Positions 29,433 to 39,034 of a stretch of DNA of 64,000 nt are shown here, one piece after another. Origin of the DNA: Clostridium sp. CCUG 7971 (GTDB lineage Bacteria; Bacillota; Clostridia; Peptostreptococcales; Peptostreptococcaceae); the NCBI RefSeq assembly GCF_017590215.1, contig NZ_JAFFPK010000006.1, positions 1 through 64,000 of the forward strand. Reading direction: 5' to 3'. Each line of letters starts with the position of its first letter. Within the stretch, counting starts at the first letter, position 1. The notes under the pieces are model-generated. The model made no database searches and was not told the DNA's origin. It worked only from the letters and a program-made list of their open reading frames with translations. The translations under genes were made by a program, and so were the position numbers.

Positions 29433-29526
29433 TTTTGAACCTCTTTTCTATTTTTAATATTTATTATTATGATTTGCATTTTTATAAAATTTAAATAGTA
29501 AATTTAAAAATATATAAGATTAAGAA

Positions 29527-29567
29527 TAAAAAAATAAGCCTATTTAAAAATAGGCTTATTTTTTTAT
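29527..29567 (-). terminator. Terminator after the replication-relaxation-like gene
   Basis: AAAAAAATAAGCCTATTT / AAATAGGCTTATTTTTTT, overlapping the gene's last codons. Confidence 0.85.
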
Positions 29568-30172
29568 ATATGTCTAAACAATTTATTTAAATTTAAATCT
29601 AAACACTCTATATTAAAGAGTTCTTTTTTTGGTAATATAGTTTCTATATTGGATGATGTAACTATTAAAACCTTTGGGGTTTCGAAAAACGGTATTGTAG
29701 AATTCATAATTTTCTCTTCTAAATTTTCATATTTAGATATATCCACTTCTCCATCTAAGTCTATATCTACAAGTATTTGTTTTTGTTCTCCATAATGGTT
29801 TATATATTCTATAAATAAATCATATTTTCTATTATCGACTGAAACATTTCTATAAAATCTTTTTAAATTGTATCCACCCATATCAATTTTAATAGCTAAT
29901 TCACTTCCTATAACTGCTTTCAATAATTCTTCACCACTATACATTTTACTTCCGTTTAGATAATATATATAAGAGTTATCTCTATATCCTGGATAATTTA
30001 TATTACATGGATATTTTCTAAGTGTATATTCATTGCACATTTTTCTCAATGTTTTTTTAAACGGCTTTCTTCCATATTTTCTCCTTGTCCCAAAAACTTT
30101 TCCAACTTGGTTTTCCGTCATACATCTAACCCTACTTATTAAAATTAATATCTCCTTCTCAATTCCTATCAT
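29564..30172 (-). CDS. Protein resembling replication-relaxation family
   Basis: 202 residues. The N-terminal half looks like a winged helix (ILILISRVRCMTENQVGKVFG...FKKTLRKMCNEYTL); the C-terminal half looks like a restriction-endonuclease-type fold (YDLFIEYINHYGEQKQILVDIDLDG, VLIVTSSN). This arrangement is like the plasmid/ICE 'replication-relaxation' proteins. No other plasmid genes are near. Start after AAGGAGAC. Family call is moderate. Confidence 0.6.
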   Translation of the reverse strand: MIGIEKEILILISRVRCMTENQVGKVFGTRRKYGRKPFKKTLRKMCNEYTLRKYPCNINYPGYRDNSYIYYLNGSKMYSGEELLKAVIGSELAIKIDMGGYNLKRFYRNVSVDNRKYDLFIEYINHYGEQKQILVDIDLDGEVDISKYENLEEKIMNSTIPFFETPKVLIVTSSNIETILPKKELFNIECLDLNLNKLFRHI

Positions 30173-30258
30173 TTTGTCTAGTCTCCTTGAAGTTATTTAG
30201 TGTATCAAGTCGTAATACTATTATATTAAGATATGATTATAAAATTTACATTTTTTAC

Positions 30259-30293
30259 ATAAAAAAATCGCATGTTGCATGCGATTTTTCTTT
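30259..30293 (-). terminator. Terminator of the 554-residue membrane protein gene
   Basis: AAAAATCGCATG / CATGCGATTTTTTT, minus-strand stem with long T-run just after the stop. Confidence 0.87.
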
Positions 30294-30298
30294 AATAT

Positions 30299-31963
30299 CT
30301 ATTGTGCTAATTTGTCTTCTGCATTTTTTTCATTTTGAGTATCTATATTACCAATATTTAGGTTATCAAATTCTATTATATCTACTAATCCTTTTTCACC
30401 TTTTTGGAAAGATATTTTTACTTTATCCCCAACATTAGTAAGTGGTATTTCTGTAGATATTTTAGATGTTGCATTAAATATAATATTTTCATTTGAATTT
30501 ACTGTCATATAGTAATATGTATTTCCACTCTTAACATCCGGACTAATTCTTAAAACTGTGCCTTCTAAATCTTGTGTAGTTGTATCATCTTCAAGTTTTA
30601 TGCTATTGCCTTTTGATGATAATGCTTCTCTATAGCTTCTAAGAGCTTCTTCTTTTGTTTCTCCTAGACCAAGTACACTAAAATCTTCAACAGATATAAA
30701 CGCTACCATCTTAACAAGTCCTGCTTTATCTTTTAATGATGATACATATGTAGGAGTTCCTAATATATTATACATTACAGGGAATGTAGCCTCATAATTT
30801 TTCTCTTGAACTTTACCTTCTGCAGATCTCATAGCTGCTGTTTCTGTAGCTCCTGGTTGTTTATATAACTTAGCTTCTTTAGTTCGACTATCAACTAACA
30901 TAAATCCTATCGTTGATTCATCTCCTCCTGAAGACGTTATGCCTGTATACCAGTATGCTCTATTATCATTTCCATAAATTAAAGAGGTTCCTTCTGTTGG
31001 AACTAAAACACCTTCTTCTGATATTACTGAATTTAAAAATCCTTTAATATATAATCCCCAGTCATTTATTTGGTTAACAACAAAGTCTTGTGGCTGTATT
31101 CTATCAATCCATTCTGGGGTATTTTTTATATTATATTTTTTTATTTCTCCTGTTTCAGCATCAACAGTTGCTACTCCTGTAGCATCAGAACCACCATATC
31201 CTACGCTATGTTCATATAGTGTTGTTACCCAATATGGTCTACCTTCATCATTTATTTCTAAAGTAAAGTCACTCATACCTATATTCATAAGACCATTTAC
31301 ATACATATGTCTATGTAAATCTTGAAGTAAATAAGCCTCTGGTTGATATACTATTTTTATAGGCTTTCCATCAATTTCTTGAACTAATCTAACATCCTGA
31401 GGGTTACTTGCAGATACCATTACGTATCCATTTGTACCATCTAATGATGTTATCCATTTAATTATATCCCTATGTACTAGCGGTGCTACCCAGTATAAAT
31501 TTCCTTTTACACTTTGAATATGGAAAGTTCCAAGTTTTGAAACACTACCTATAGCAGGAACCTCTCCAAGCTTTTTATCCCCTAACTTCATAGCCATAGC
31601 TTCATCTACAAGACGTATATCCTTTACACTTACAGGACTTACATCTTCTGCAAACTTGCTTTCTTCAACTTTACCTATTAAATTTCTATATGCTTTTGCA
31701 TGTAATATAGGAGATGATGTTATAAATGGAGCTACTATACTGTAAATTATTAGTACGATTGCTATTGTAAAATTATACTTAGCAATTTTAGATGTTTTCT
31801 CCCCTCTATCTAACATCATATCTAATACTCCTGCTACAGCAAAGAATATTATAAGTACCGAAAATAATGATATAAAATCTAGTCTAAGTACTGGCAATTT
31901 AACGAATGCGTAAATGGCTACAACTATTAACGCTATTCCATATGTTTGCAAAACTTTTTTCAT
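30299..31963 (-). CDS. Large membrane-anchored protein of unknown function
   Basis: 554 residues. Three or so N-terminal membrane segments (about 7-25, 30-50, 65-88) are followed by a large, probably extracytoplasmic, beta-rich domain with repeated 'LYWV/PYWVTTLYEH/AYWYTGI' strands and 'ATVDAETGEIKKYNI', 'GFMLVDSRTKEAKLY' motifs that recall PepSY-like folds. The C-terminal ~90 residues resemble a small OB-like strand domain. No catalytic motif seen. Start after AAAGGAG; single gene. Confidence 0.7.
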   Translation of the reverse strand: MKKVLQTYGIALIVVAIYAFVKLPVLRLDFISLFSVLIIFFAVAGVLDMMLDRGEKTSKIAKYNFTIAIVLIIYSIVAPFITSSPILHAKAYRNLIGKVEESKFAEDVSPVSVKDIRLVDEAMAMKLGDKKLGEVPAIGSVSKLGTFHIQSVKGNLYWVAPLVHRDIIKWITSLDGTNGYVMVSASNPQDVRLVQEIDGKPIKIVYQPEAYLLQDLHRHMYVNGLMNIGMSDFTLEINDEGRPYWVTTLYEHSVGYGGSDATGVATVDAETGEIKKYNIKNTPEWIDRIQPQDFVVNQINDWGLYIKGFLNSVISEEGVLVPTEGTSLIYGNDNRAYWYTGITSSGGDESTIGFMLVDSRTKEAKLYKQPGATETAAMRSAEGKVQEKNYEATFPVMYNILGTPTYVSSLKDKAGLVKMVAFISVEDFSVLGLGETKEEALRSYREALSSKGNSIKLEDDTTTQDLEGTVLRISPDVKSGNTYYYMTVNSNENIIFNATSKISTEIPLTNVGDKVKISFQKGEKGLVDIIEFDNLNIGNIDTQNEKNAEDKLAQ

Positions 31964-32277
31964 TTAATACTCCTTTCAAAGTAAATAGTAATTAATACTA
32001 TTATATCCATATTCTACAAAAAAATAAATATATATTTGCATGGTGTAGATGTTTAAACAATATAGCTTATTAATAATTTAAAATGTCATCTTTTGTCATA
32101 ATCCACAGTTTTATCTTTATGTATCATAGCAAACTCTTGCATAATCTCCCATCTTTCTTTAATATGCATTAATACAATATAATCATTAACTTTAGATAAA
32201 CATTATTTTTTATTTTATTTATGATTCAAGTTTTTGCATCAAAAAAGAAGATAGCTCAGTTGATTGAATATCTTCTT
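31964..32277. other. Gap with a short reading-frame remnant
   Basis: Minus strand about 32203-32092 reads KVNDYIVLMHIKERWEIMQEF...KTVDYDKR-stop, a protein-like stretch without a proper start. Nothing else recognised apart from the terminator at 32241-32279. Confidence 0.3.
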
Positions 32278-32279
32278 TT
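32241..32279 (-). terminator. Terminator after the endolysin-tail remnant
   Basis: AGAAGATA ... TATCTTCT stem followed by TTTTTT on the minus strand, overlapping the remnant's stop. Confidence 0.7.
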
Positions 32280-32453
32280 ATGTATTGTTGATAGCTAATA
32301 TCTTAATATGTTTATCTATAAAGTTTAAGCATCTTCTAATAGTATCAAACCTATTAGTTCCTATAACTAATTTATACTTTTCATCTGTTTTTATTCTATT
32401 TAACTCTATTTTATCAGGTCTAGCTAAAGTGAATGAATTAGTAGCTTCCTAAA
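32278..32453 (-). pseudogene. Endolysin C-terminal remnant
   Basis: A 55-codon frame without start reads ARPDKIELNRIKTDEKYKLVIGTNRFDTIRRCLNFIDK. It aligns with the tail of the intact amidase at 18.3 kb (GPAKIELEKMKTEEKYTTIAGNDRYDTVRKCLEFIEK). The catalytic part is gone. A phage scar 13 kb from the main island. Confidence 0.75.
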
Positions 32454-32502
32454 TGACATTATATTTTGGATTTTAAATAAATCTATATTTACTAAAAATA
32501 AA

Positions 32503-33263
32503 TTATCTATCTAGAATAAAACTTTTAGCTAATGCTAATGATTCACGTGTATAGAATAGTGGAACTAAATATGATACAGTTTTACTCGAATATACATTGA
32601 TATTATCATATCCATTTCTTTTAGCTAGCATATTGCTCCTTAAAGCATGAAAATCAGTTGTAACTATTTTTACAGTATTTTTATCTATATTTTTTCTACT
32701 ATGTTCTTCAATTTTTTCTTTAGAATATTTAAAGTTTTCATATGTATTTGTTGATTTATCTTCTTTAATTATTTTGTCACTAGGCACTCCATTTTTTATT
32801 AAATATCTCTTCATCGCTTCAGATTCTGATATTGTTTCATCTAACCCTTGTCCCCCTGATACAACTACGTATGACTTACTACCTGATTCGTTTATATATT
32901 TTAAAGCAGCGTCTAATCTATGTTTTAAAGTCAGACTAACACGATCACCGTTATTTAAACCTGCCCCTAATATCATTATATAGTCTGTACTTTCCTCATT
33001 ATTTTTCGGGTAACCAATTATCATAACCTCAGAAAATATGAATATAATAAATCCTACTGATACCAATATCACTAATATTTTATTTACTTTAATAAAATAT
33101 TTATTTGATTTAAGTTTTATTTTTAAAAAGTGATATATAATTAATAATATACCTAAAATTCTAGCATTTCGCTAAATGCTATGATTCTATTACTAATTAT
33201 ATTAATCATTATGCAGTAAAAAAATATAGCTATCCCTATAATTAAATCTATGTACTTTCTCAA
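32503..33263 (-). pseudogene. DUF218 (SanA/ElyC/YdcF-like) protein, frameshifted
   Basis: The open part from 33072 (189 codons) holds a DUF218 domain: DYIMILGAGLNNGDRVSLTLKHRLD, VVSGGQGLDE, SESEAMKRYLI, STNTYENFKYSK and VTTDFHALR. The N-terminal membrane helices lie upstream in two frames: a TTG at 33261-33263 after GGGAGG begins RKYIDLIIGIAIFFYC...AFSEMLEF and stops at 33153, while the second frame continues LGILLIIYHFLKIK into the domain. A one- or two-base indel near 33155 separates them. The family is implicated in envelope integrity. Confidence 0.75.
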
Positions 33264-33641
33264 AATAATTTTAACCTCCCTGCAATTTCATGAATTTTAC
33301 TACATTTTAATCATTAAAATATTATAATTCAAAAAGTTGATGAACTATATAATAAATAATTTTTATTCACTTCGATAATTTACCATAAATATGTATTTTT
33401 TTATAGAAAATGGATTGAAATTAGATCTAAATGGATTGAAACAATGATTTTCATACTGAAATCATTTTCCAAATTAAATAATATATAATTAACAATTATT
33501 ATACCAAAAGGTACGTTACGTCATAGGTAATATATAATATAATTTTTAAAAAAGTTATATTATATACAAAAACAACATACATAAATAACATACATATTTT
33601 TACAACATAAAATAACATATAAATTTAAGGAGGTATTTTTT
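33264..33641. promoter_or_regulatory. alsT-type upstream region with repeats
   Basis: No gene. Contains two copies of AAATGGATTGAAA (about 33407 and 33429), an AATGATTT/AAATCATT hairpin (about 33443-33470) and, just before the GGAGG, a run of AACATA units (AACATACATAAATAACATACA...). Likely the regulated leader of the symporter gene. Confidence 0.45.
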
Positions 33642-34988
33642 ATGTTTGATATGTTCAAACAACTAATAGATTGGTTGTGGCTTTATCCGATTTTAATTAT
33701 ATTAGTCGGAGGTGGCATAACAATGTCATTCACATTAAATTTTTTCCAAATAACTAAGTTACCATTTATACTAAAAGAAACATTTGGAAAGATATTTAAA
33801 AAAGGTGATGGAAATGGAACAATAACTCCATTCCAAGCAGCAACATCTGCATTAGCATCTACAATAGGAGCTGCAAATATAGTTGGAGTTCCTCTAGCTA
33901 TAGCTACGGGTGGACCTGGTGCAATATTTTGGATGTGGATCATAGCTATATTTGGTTGTGCTCTTAAGTATTCTGAGATTATATTGGGTATAAAGTATAG
34001 AGTCAAAAATAATGAGGGTGAGTATGTAGGTGGCCCTATGTATTACCTTAAAAATGGAGCAAAATTACCTTTGCTTGGATCATTATTTGCATTTTTCCTA
34101 ATGCTTGAAATAGCTCCGTCAATAGCTACTCAATCAGCTTCAATTGTACAAACTGCATCAACTATAAATATAAACCCTATTGTAACAGGGATTACAGTTG
34201 TTCTTATAGTTGGATTAGTTGTATATGGAGGTATTAAAAGGATATCAAAAGTTACAGAGAAATTAGTACCTATTATGGCAGTTGCATATTTCTTAATAGC
34301 ACTGATAGTTATATTAGCAAATTATAAAAGTATACCAAATACATTTGCTCTAATATTTAAAGGAGCATTTACTCCTACAGCAGCATTTGGTGGATTTGCA
34401 GGTTCTGTTTTAGCCTCAACAATAAGAGCTGGTGCTGCTAGAGGTGCTTATTCAAATGAAGCAGGTATGGGTACATCAACAATAGCTCACTCAGCGGCAG
34501 TCACTGATTTTCCTGCGAGACAGGCATTATGGGGGGTATTTGAAATTATAGTAGATACGTTTTGTATATGTACTATAACAGCATTTTTAGTTTTAACTAC
34601 AGGGATATGGTCAACTGTTGGAGCTGACAAAGCAGCCGCTATGCCATCTATTGCAGTACAAAGTGTATTTGGAACTAAATTTGGTGGAGGATTTTTAACT
34701 ATATGTATGTTGATGTTTGTTCTATCAACTCTAATAGTTGTAATTTTCTATGGGGAAAAACAAGCAGAATATCTATTTGGATTAAAGGCATCTAAAATAG
34801 CAAGAATTGTGTATCTATGTTTTATAATGATAGGAGCTTTATGCAAATTTGATAATATAGTAGTTTTATTAGATGCTACATTAGCGTGTGTTATAGCAAC
34901 CAATATGATAGGAGTAATAAAACTTAGAAAAGAAGTTAAAGAAGAATCTAACAAATTTTTTGAAAGTCAAAACATTAAATCAAATTAG
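33642..34988 (+). CDS. Alanine/glycine:cation symporter (AGCS family)
   Basis: 448 residues, about 11 membrane segments. AGCS motifs: ATIGAANIVGVPLAIATGGPGAIFWMW, GGPMYYL, and ARGAYSNEAGMGTSTIAHSAA. Imports small neutral amino acids with Na+ or H+. Start after AAGGAGG. Monocistronic. Substrate preference (alanine or glycine) cannot be told; the glycine metabolism genes in the window make glycine plausible. Confidence 0.93.
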   Translation: MFDMFKQLIDWLWLYPILIILVGGGITMSFTLNFFQITKLPFILKETFGKIFKKGDGNGTITPFQAATSALASTIGAANIVGVPLAIATGGPGAIFWMWIIAIFGCALKYSEIILGIKYRVKNNEGEYVGGPMYYLKNGAKLPLLGSLFAFFLMLEIAPSIATQSASIVQTASTININPIVTGITVVLIVGLVVYGGIKRISKVTEKLVPIMAVAYFLIALIVILANYKSIPNTFALIFKGAFTPTAAFGGFAGSVLASTIRAGAARGAYSNEAGMGTSTIAHSAAVTDFPARQALWGVFEIIVDTFCICTITAFLVLTTGIWSTVGADKAAAMPSIAVQSVFGTKFGGGFLTICMLMFVLSTLIVVIFYGEKQAEYLFGLKASKIARIVYLCFIMIGALCKFDNIVVLLDATLACVIATNMIGVIKLRKEVKEESNKFFESQNIKSN

Positions 34989-35056
34989 TTATACAAAATA
35001 ATAAACAAGTTAACTCAGTTTAGAGATTAATCTTTACTATGAACTAGAGTGTATGA

Positions 35057-35131
35057 AAAATAAAGTGTGCATTCTTCCCAAAATACGATAATTAAATTAA
35101 GTTATTTGAAGGAAGGTTCACACTTTATTTT
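35057..35131. other. Inverted repeat after the symporter gene
   Basis: AAATAAAGTGTG...TCTTCC and GGAAGG..CACACTTTATTT arms of about 20 bases (one bulge) flank 32 AT-rich bases. Acts as a possible terminator, though the long loop is also like a tiny MITE. Confidence 0.5.
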
Positions 35132-35178
35132 ATAGTTCTTTTAACATAAAAATAACCTAGCAATTGAAATCATATTAT

Positions 35179-35820
35179 TTATATAGAATTAGCTAAATTT
35201 TCTTTAAATTCATTCCACTCTTTGTTATTATTATCTATTAATCGTGCTGGGCATAATTTTCCTGATGCATCTTTATGCATAATTACTCTATCTACAGGTA
35301 TATTGTATTTTTCCATTAATTCTTTTACTAAATATACACAATTCTCTTTTACCATTTCCCATCCTTCAGATCCTTTTTTGTCATTGACACATAATTCTAT
35401 ACCTATTGTTGTATGATTAGTTTTGTCTCCTAAGATGTTACCTCTATCCCCTACATGGTGTGCCGAATAATTATCTTGTAATGCATGTATTATTTTAGTT
35501 TTATCTACAATGTAATGTATAGAAACATGTCTATTATTATCTTGGAAGTATTTTCTATGACTATCAGCTCCTGCTTTTAGACTTTCGTTTGCAGTATCAT
35601 GAATTACTATATACTTTTGACTATTATTAGCTTTGCTAAAATTTGTAGTATTAGTTATATAATCTTCATATACTGTTGTACCATTACCAAGAGTAATATT
35701 ACCTAAAATTTTATTAGATGTTAAATTATCTAAGCTCCCTTCTAAATAAATATATTTATTAGAAAGTATTATAGCAACTAATAATCCAATTATTAATAAT
35801 GCTTTACCTATTTTTTTCAT
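35179..35820 (-). CDS. Membrane-anchored N-acetylmuramoyl-L-alanine amidase
   Basis: 213 residues. An N-terminal hydrophobic segment (ALLIIGLLVAIILS, about 7-21) is a signal anchor; the Amidase_2 domain spans about 65-205 with YIVIHDTANE, HVSIHYIVD, SAHHVGDRG, IGIELCVND and MHKDASGKLCPARL carrying the zinc-binding His residues. Likely a host wall hydrolase acting in the envelope. Start after AAGGAGA. Confidence 0.9.
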   Translation of the reverse strand: MKKIGKALLIIGLLVAIILSNKYIYLEGSLDNLTSNKILGNITLGNGTTVYEDYITNTTNFSKANNSQKYIVIHDTANESLKAGADSHRKYFQDNNRHVSIHYIVDKTKIIHALQDNYSAHHVGDRGNILGDKTNHTTIGIELCVNDKKGSEGWEMVKENCVYLVKELMEKYNIPVDRVIMHKDASGKLCPARLIDNNNKEWNEFKENLANSI

Positions 35821-35988
35821 TTAATAATATCTCCTTATATTGTAATATCAAGTCGTCACTTATATACAAATATTATCATACTTTTAAGAAATATCGCTTT
35901 TTTTGAATTATTAAATATCTTTTAATAAAAAAAAGTAATGATTTTAATCTTACTACTCTCTTGATTTATAATATATACCAATTATATA

Positions 35989-36636
35989 CTATTTAAAATT
36001 CCACTCACTATAAAACTCATCTAAGAAGCTTTCCATAAATTCATGTCTTTTATTTGCAATTTCTTTAGCTGAATCTGTGTTCATTAAGTCTTTTAATTTT
36101 AATAACTTTTCATAAAAATGATTTATAGTATGATTTTCTTTATTCTTAACCTCATCTAGTGATGAAAATTTCATAGGATTAACTAAAGGATTGTATAATG
36201 GCCTATTTTTATAACCTCCATATGTAAAGGTTCTAGCTATTCCAATTGCCCCCATCGCATCTAATCTATCAGCATCTTGAACAACTTTTCCCTCTATGGT
36301 ATTTTGAGTCGAGTCAACAACACCACCTTTATATGACATTGTTTTTATTATATTAGTTATTTTTTTAATATAGTCTTGTGAAACATCTAATCCTTTAAGA
36401 AATTCCTCTATTAGACTTGTAGATGTTTCGTTAGTATTTGAAAATTTCCAATCTTCTATATCATGAAGTAAAGAGCTTAGCTCTACTATAAAACTATCTG
36501 CACCTTCTTTATCAGCTAAAAATTTTGATAAATTATATACTCTCTCTATATGAAACCAATCATGTCCACTACCTTCATTATATAATTTTTCTTTTACAAA
36601 TTCTTTTGTTTTTTCTATGATAAAATTTTGGTCCAT
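35989..36636 (-). CDS. HD-domain phosphohydrolase (YedJ-like)
   Basis: 215 residues. HD metal motif: HDWFHIERV at about 24-32 and LLHDIEDWKF at about 57-66, then DADRLDAMGAIGIART. Matches the small YedJ/YpgQ family of HD hydrolases, which act on nucleotides or similar phosphates; the substrate is not predictable here. Start after AGGAGG. Confidence 0.88.
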   Translation of the reverse strand: MDQNFIIEKTKEFVKEKLYNEGSGHDWFHIERVYNLSKFLADKEGADSFIVELSSLLHDIEDWKFSNTNETSTSLIEEFLKGLDVSQDYIKKITNIIKTMSYKGGVVDSTQNTIEGKVVQDADRLDAMGAIGIARTFTYGGYKNRPLYNPLVNPMKFSSLDEVKNKENHTINHFYEKLLKLKDLMNTDSAKEIANKRHEFMESFLDEFYSEWNFK

Positions 36637-36749
36637 TTTGCCTCCTATTTTACAAACCCATGATTTAAAATTATTTATTTAGTTTAGTTAATGAACAATA
36701 TATAACAATTGTTAATTTAATTATAACATAATAGATAATTTACAAAAAA

Positions 36750-36785
36750 TAAATACCTCTTCTAATTGTAAGAGGTATTTTTCTA
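36750..36785 (-). terminator. Terminator of the papain-fold protein gene
   Basis: AAATACCTCTTACAATTAGAAGAGGTATTTATTTTTT on the minus strand, overlapping the stop. Confidence 0.82.
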
Positions 36786-37346
36786 AGCTTTTGCAATTTT
36801 TGACACATATGAATGTTCTCCTGTAGAGTATCTTGATAATAAACCTTCATATTCTAAATTTAAACTATCTAAGTCATAAAAATCATTTGGTCTTATTTCA
36901 TACGAATTTTTATCACAAATATGTATTCCACTTTTTTGCAACATATCTGCTACAAAATGAGAACAGACATATTTATATTCTCTTTCTCTTGGCTTATTTA
37001 TAGATAAATATACGAGTGCTCTAACATCATAATCATATTTTTTTCTATTTCTGCTTACTTCCATTATATTATCATATAACTTATTATATTGTGCGTCTGT
37101 TACATCTAATGAGTACACCCTACACATAGTATTTTTTCTAATAGCGTATAATCCTTGATTTATATTCTCTTCAACAAATCCTGCAAATAATGGCGTTTTA
37201 GGATTTAGCCTTCCAAATGAATACATCGGTGCTAAATCTTGATTTAAGGCTATTGATACGTGTGCGTATGGGGTTTTACTTATATTTCTTATAAGATATG
37301 ATAAGAATGTTCCAGTATAAGTCGTTATTATATATATCTGCTTCAT
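36783..37346 (-). CDS. Permuted papain-fold (YiiX/NlpC-P60-like) protein
   Basis: 187 residues. The order His (TPYAHVSIAL, about 26-35) before Cys (YKYVCSHFVADML, about 124-136) is the permuted NlpC/P60 layout of YiiX-like proteins, which act as amidases or thiol peptidases. No signal peptide, so probably cytoplasmic. Function not known; start after AAGGGGGGAAGG. Confidence 0.7.
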   Translation of the reverse strand: MKQIYIITTYTGTFLSYLIRNISKTPYAHVSIALNQDLAPMYSFGRLNPKTPLFAGFVEENINQGLYAIRKNTMCRVYSLDVTDAQYNKLYDNIMEVSRNRKKYDYDVRALVYLSINKPREREYKYVCSHFVADMLQKSGIHICDKNSYEIRPNDFYDLDSLNLEYEGLLSRYSTGEHSYVSKIAKA

Positions 37347-37443
37347 AACCTTCCCCCCTTAATATTTATAAACTTAAGTATAACTATAATAGTTTAACAC
37401 AAAGAATTAAATATTTCAAATTTTATAATTATACTGGTTACTT

Positions 37444-38019
37444 TTATTTATCTTTTTCATATGTTTCATGTATTCTGTTGTTTACATTATTTCCAATAAT
37501 CCATGATATAGCAATGCTTATTGAAAATACTATTATTTTAATTGGACTTGAGAAAAATGCTCCAACATCTTCTCCTACATAGCTTATTAGTAAAAACATA
37601 ACAAATTTTCCAAATATCATTCCAGAAGCAAAACTCTTAAAATCTAACTGTACCAAGCCAGATGCTATGGTTATTAAAAAGTCTGGTATAAATGGACAAG
37701 AATACGATACAAATATACTGGTAAATCCTTGCTTTCTTATCCATGTTATTATTTCATTTACTTTCTTGTTGTGCTTATATTTTTTAAATATATTATGTTT
37801 TGAAAATTTGCTTGCTAAAAAATATAATAAGATAGATGCTAAACTAGATCCTACCCAAGATACAAAAAATCCTAGCCACATCCCTAGTATAAAAACATTG
37901 GCTACTACTATTGCTACTAGGGGAAGTACTGGAATAAATGTTTCTACACTAATTATAATAAATCCTGCTATTATCGCTAATACTTTGTAATCTGACAGTG
38001 AATATAATATTTGTTCCAT
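37444..38019 (-). CDS. TVP38/TMEM64 (DedA-superfamily) membrane protein
   Basis: 191 residues, about 5 membrane segments with the re-entrant loop pattern of SNARE-associated proteins (FIPVLPLVAIVVANVFILG, CPFIPDFLITIASGLVQLDFKSF). This family is linked to lipid transport or membrane homeostasis. 35 bases after an upstream gene on the same strand, so may be co-transcribed. Confidence 0.85.
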   Translation of the reverse strand: MEQILYSLSDYKVLAIIAGFIIISVETFIPVLPLVAIVVANVFILGMWLGFFVSWVGSSLASILLYFLASKFSKHNIFKKYKHNKKVNEIITWIRKQGFTSIFVSYSCPFIPDFLITIASGLVQLDFKSFASGMIFGKFVMFLLISYVGEDVGAFFSSPIKIIVFSISIAISWIIGNNVNNRIHETYEKDK

Positions 38020-38054
38020 CTATGCACCTACTTTAATATCATTTGTATATAAAA

Positions 38055-38708
38055 TTACTGCTTAACATTAATATTGTATTTAGATATAAAATCAATAAGA
38101 TTATTTGCTTGAATTTCTAAATCTATTAATATATCTTTTTCAGTTATTTCAACTTTATTAAGAGTCGTTGGATAAATATCATTTTTATCTATTATGATCG
38201 TATTATTTTTTACTTCAAAAGGTATCTTTTCTCTATATTTTTTCAAACCTTCTTTTAATATTTTATCACTTATATTTATTTTGCCTAGCTTTGCATCAGT
38301 AAGCACGATATTTAACTTATTTTCAACAACATCTGGGATTAAATTTACTTCTAATTGACTATCTATGAATCCTAAAACTTTATATGGATACATAATTTTA
38401 ACTTTACTATTATTTATATCTACATTAGCATGTTTGAAATCTTCTACATTATATTCATTCATAATAGTATAAATTATATTTTGAAACTCATCACTTGATA
38501 TAGATACTTTTCCTTTTAATCTAAGAGGATTCTTAACTAATTGAAACTCATCTATAGAAGCATTTTGTAACAAGTCTTGTTCAGTAATAATCTTATTATT
38601 AGTATTTTGCGTGACTCTTTCTTTTGGTATTAATAAGTAATATGTACCTCCTGTAATTATTATTAAAATAACCAATATAGATATCAGCATTTTTGAACCT
38701 TTTTTCAT
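38055..38708 (-). CDS. Membrane-anchored protein of unknown function
   Basis: 217 residues with one N-terminal membrane helix (MLISILVILIIITGGTYYLL). The remainder is a beta-rich outside domain with paired 'KGKVSISSDEFQNIIYTIMNEY' and 'EVNLIPDVVENKLNIVLTDAKLGKI' strands, somewhat like YpmS/DUF2140-type proteins; I am not sure of the family. Start after AGAGGAG; probably one unit with the downstream TVP38 gene. Confidence 0.68.
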   Translation of the reverse strand: MKKGSKMLISILVILIIITGGTYYLLIPKERVTQNTNNKIITEQDLLQNASIDEFQLVKNPLRLKGKVSISSDEFQNIIYTIMNEYNVEDFKHANVDINNSKVKIMYPYKVLGFIDSQLEVNLIPDVVENKLNIVLTDAKLGKINISDKILKEGLKKYREKIPFEVKNNTIIIDKNDIYPTTLNKVEITEKDILIDLEIQANNLIDFISKYNINVKQ

Positions 38709-39034
38709 AATTTCTCCTCTCTTTATATATTAATAATATAGTGTGTTATATCCATATTATTAATATATAAGGTAAATATTATTAGTATATAATTATATTT
38801 CTTATATTTAATTATACAGTATATGTAAAAAATAGATTTTACTATTTTATTTTTATGGTCATAAAATATTTTAACTTTGATAATAATGATGAATATAAAC
38901 ATTTTATGTAAATTAGATTTAAATTAAAGCATTTATATCTTTATTTTTTTCCAATATTAGATTAAAATGAATATTATGGATTATAGTATCTTTATGTACT
39001 ATATAAAAATTAATTAATTGAGAGGTATTATAAT
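38709..39034. other. AT-rich region before glnS
   Basis: No gene or T-box signature (no GGTGG-type antiterminator core) is seen. It must contain promoters for the divergent genes. Confidence 0.5.

Noticed and set aside
32264-32452. Plus-strand 62-codon hydrophobic frame
   Set aside because: Antisense shadow of the endolysin-tail remnant on the minus strand.
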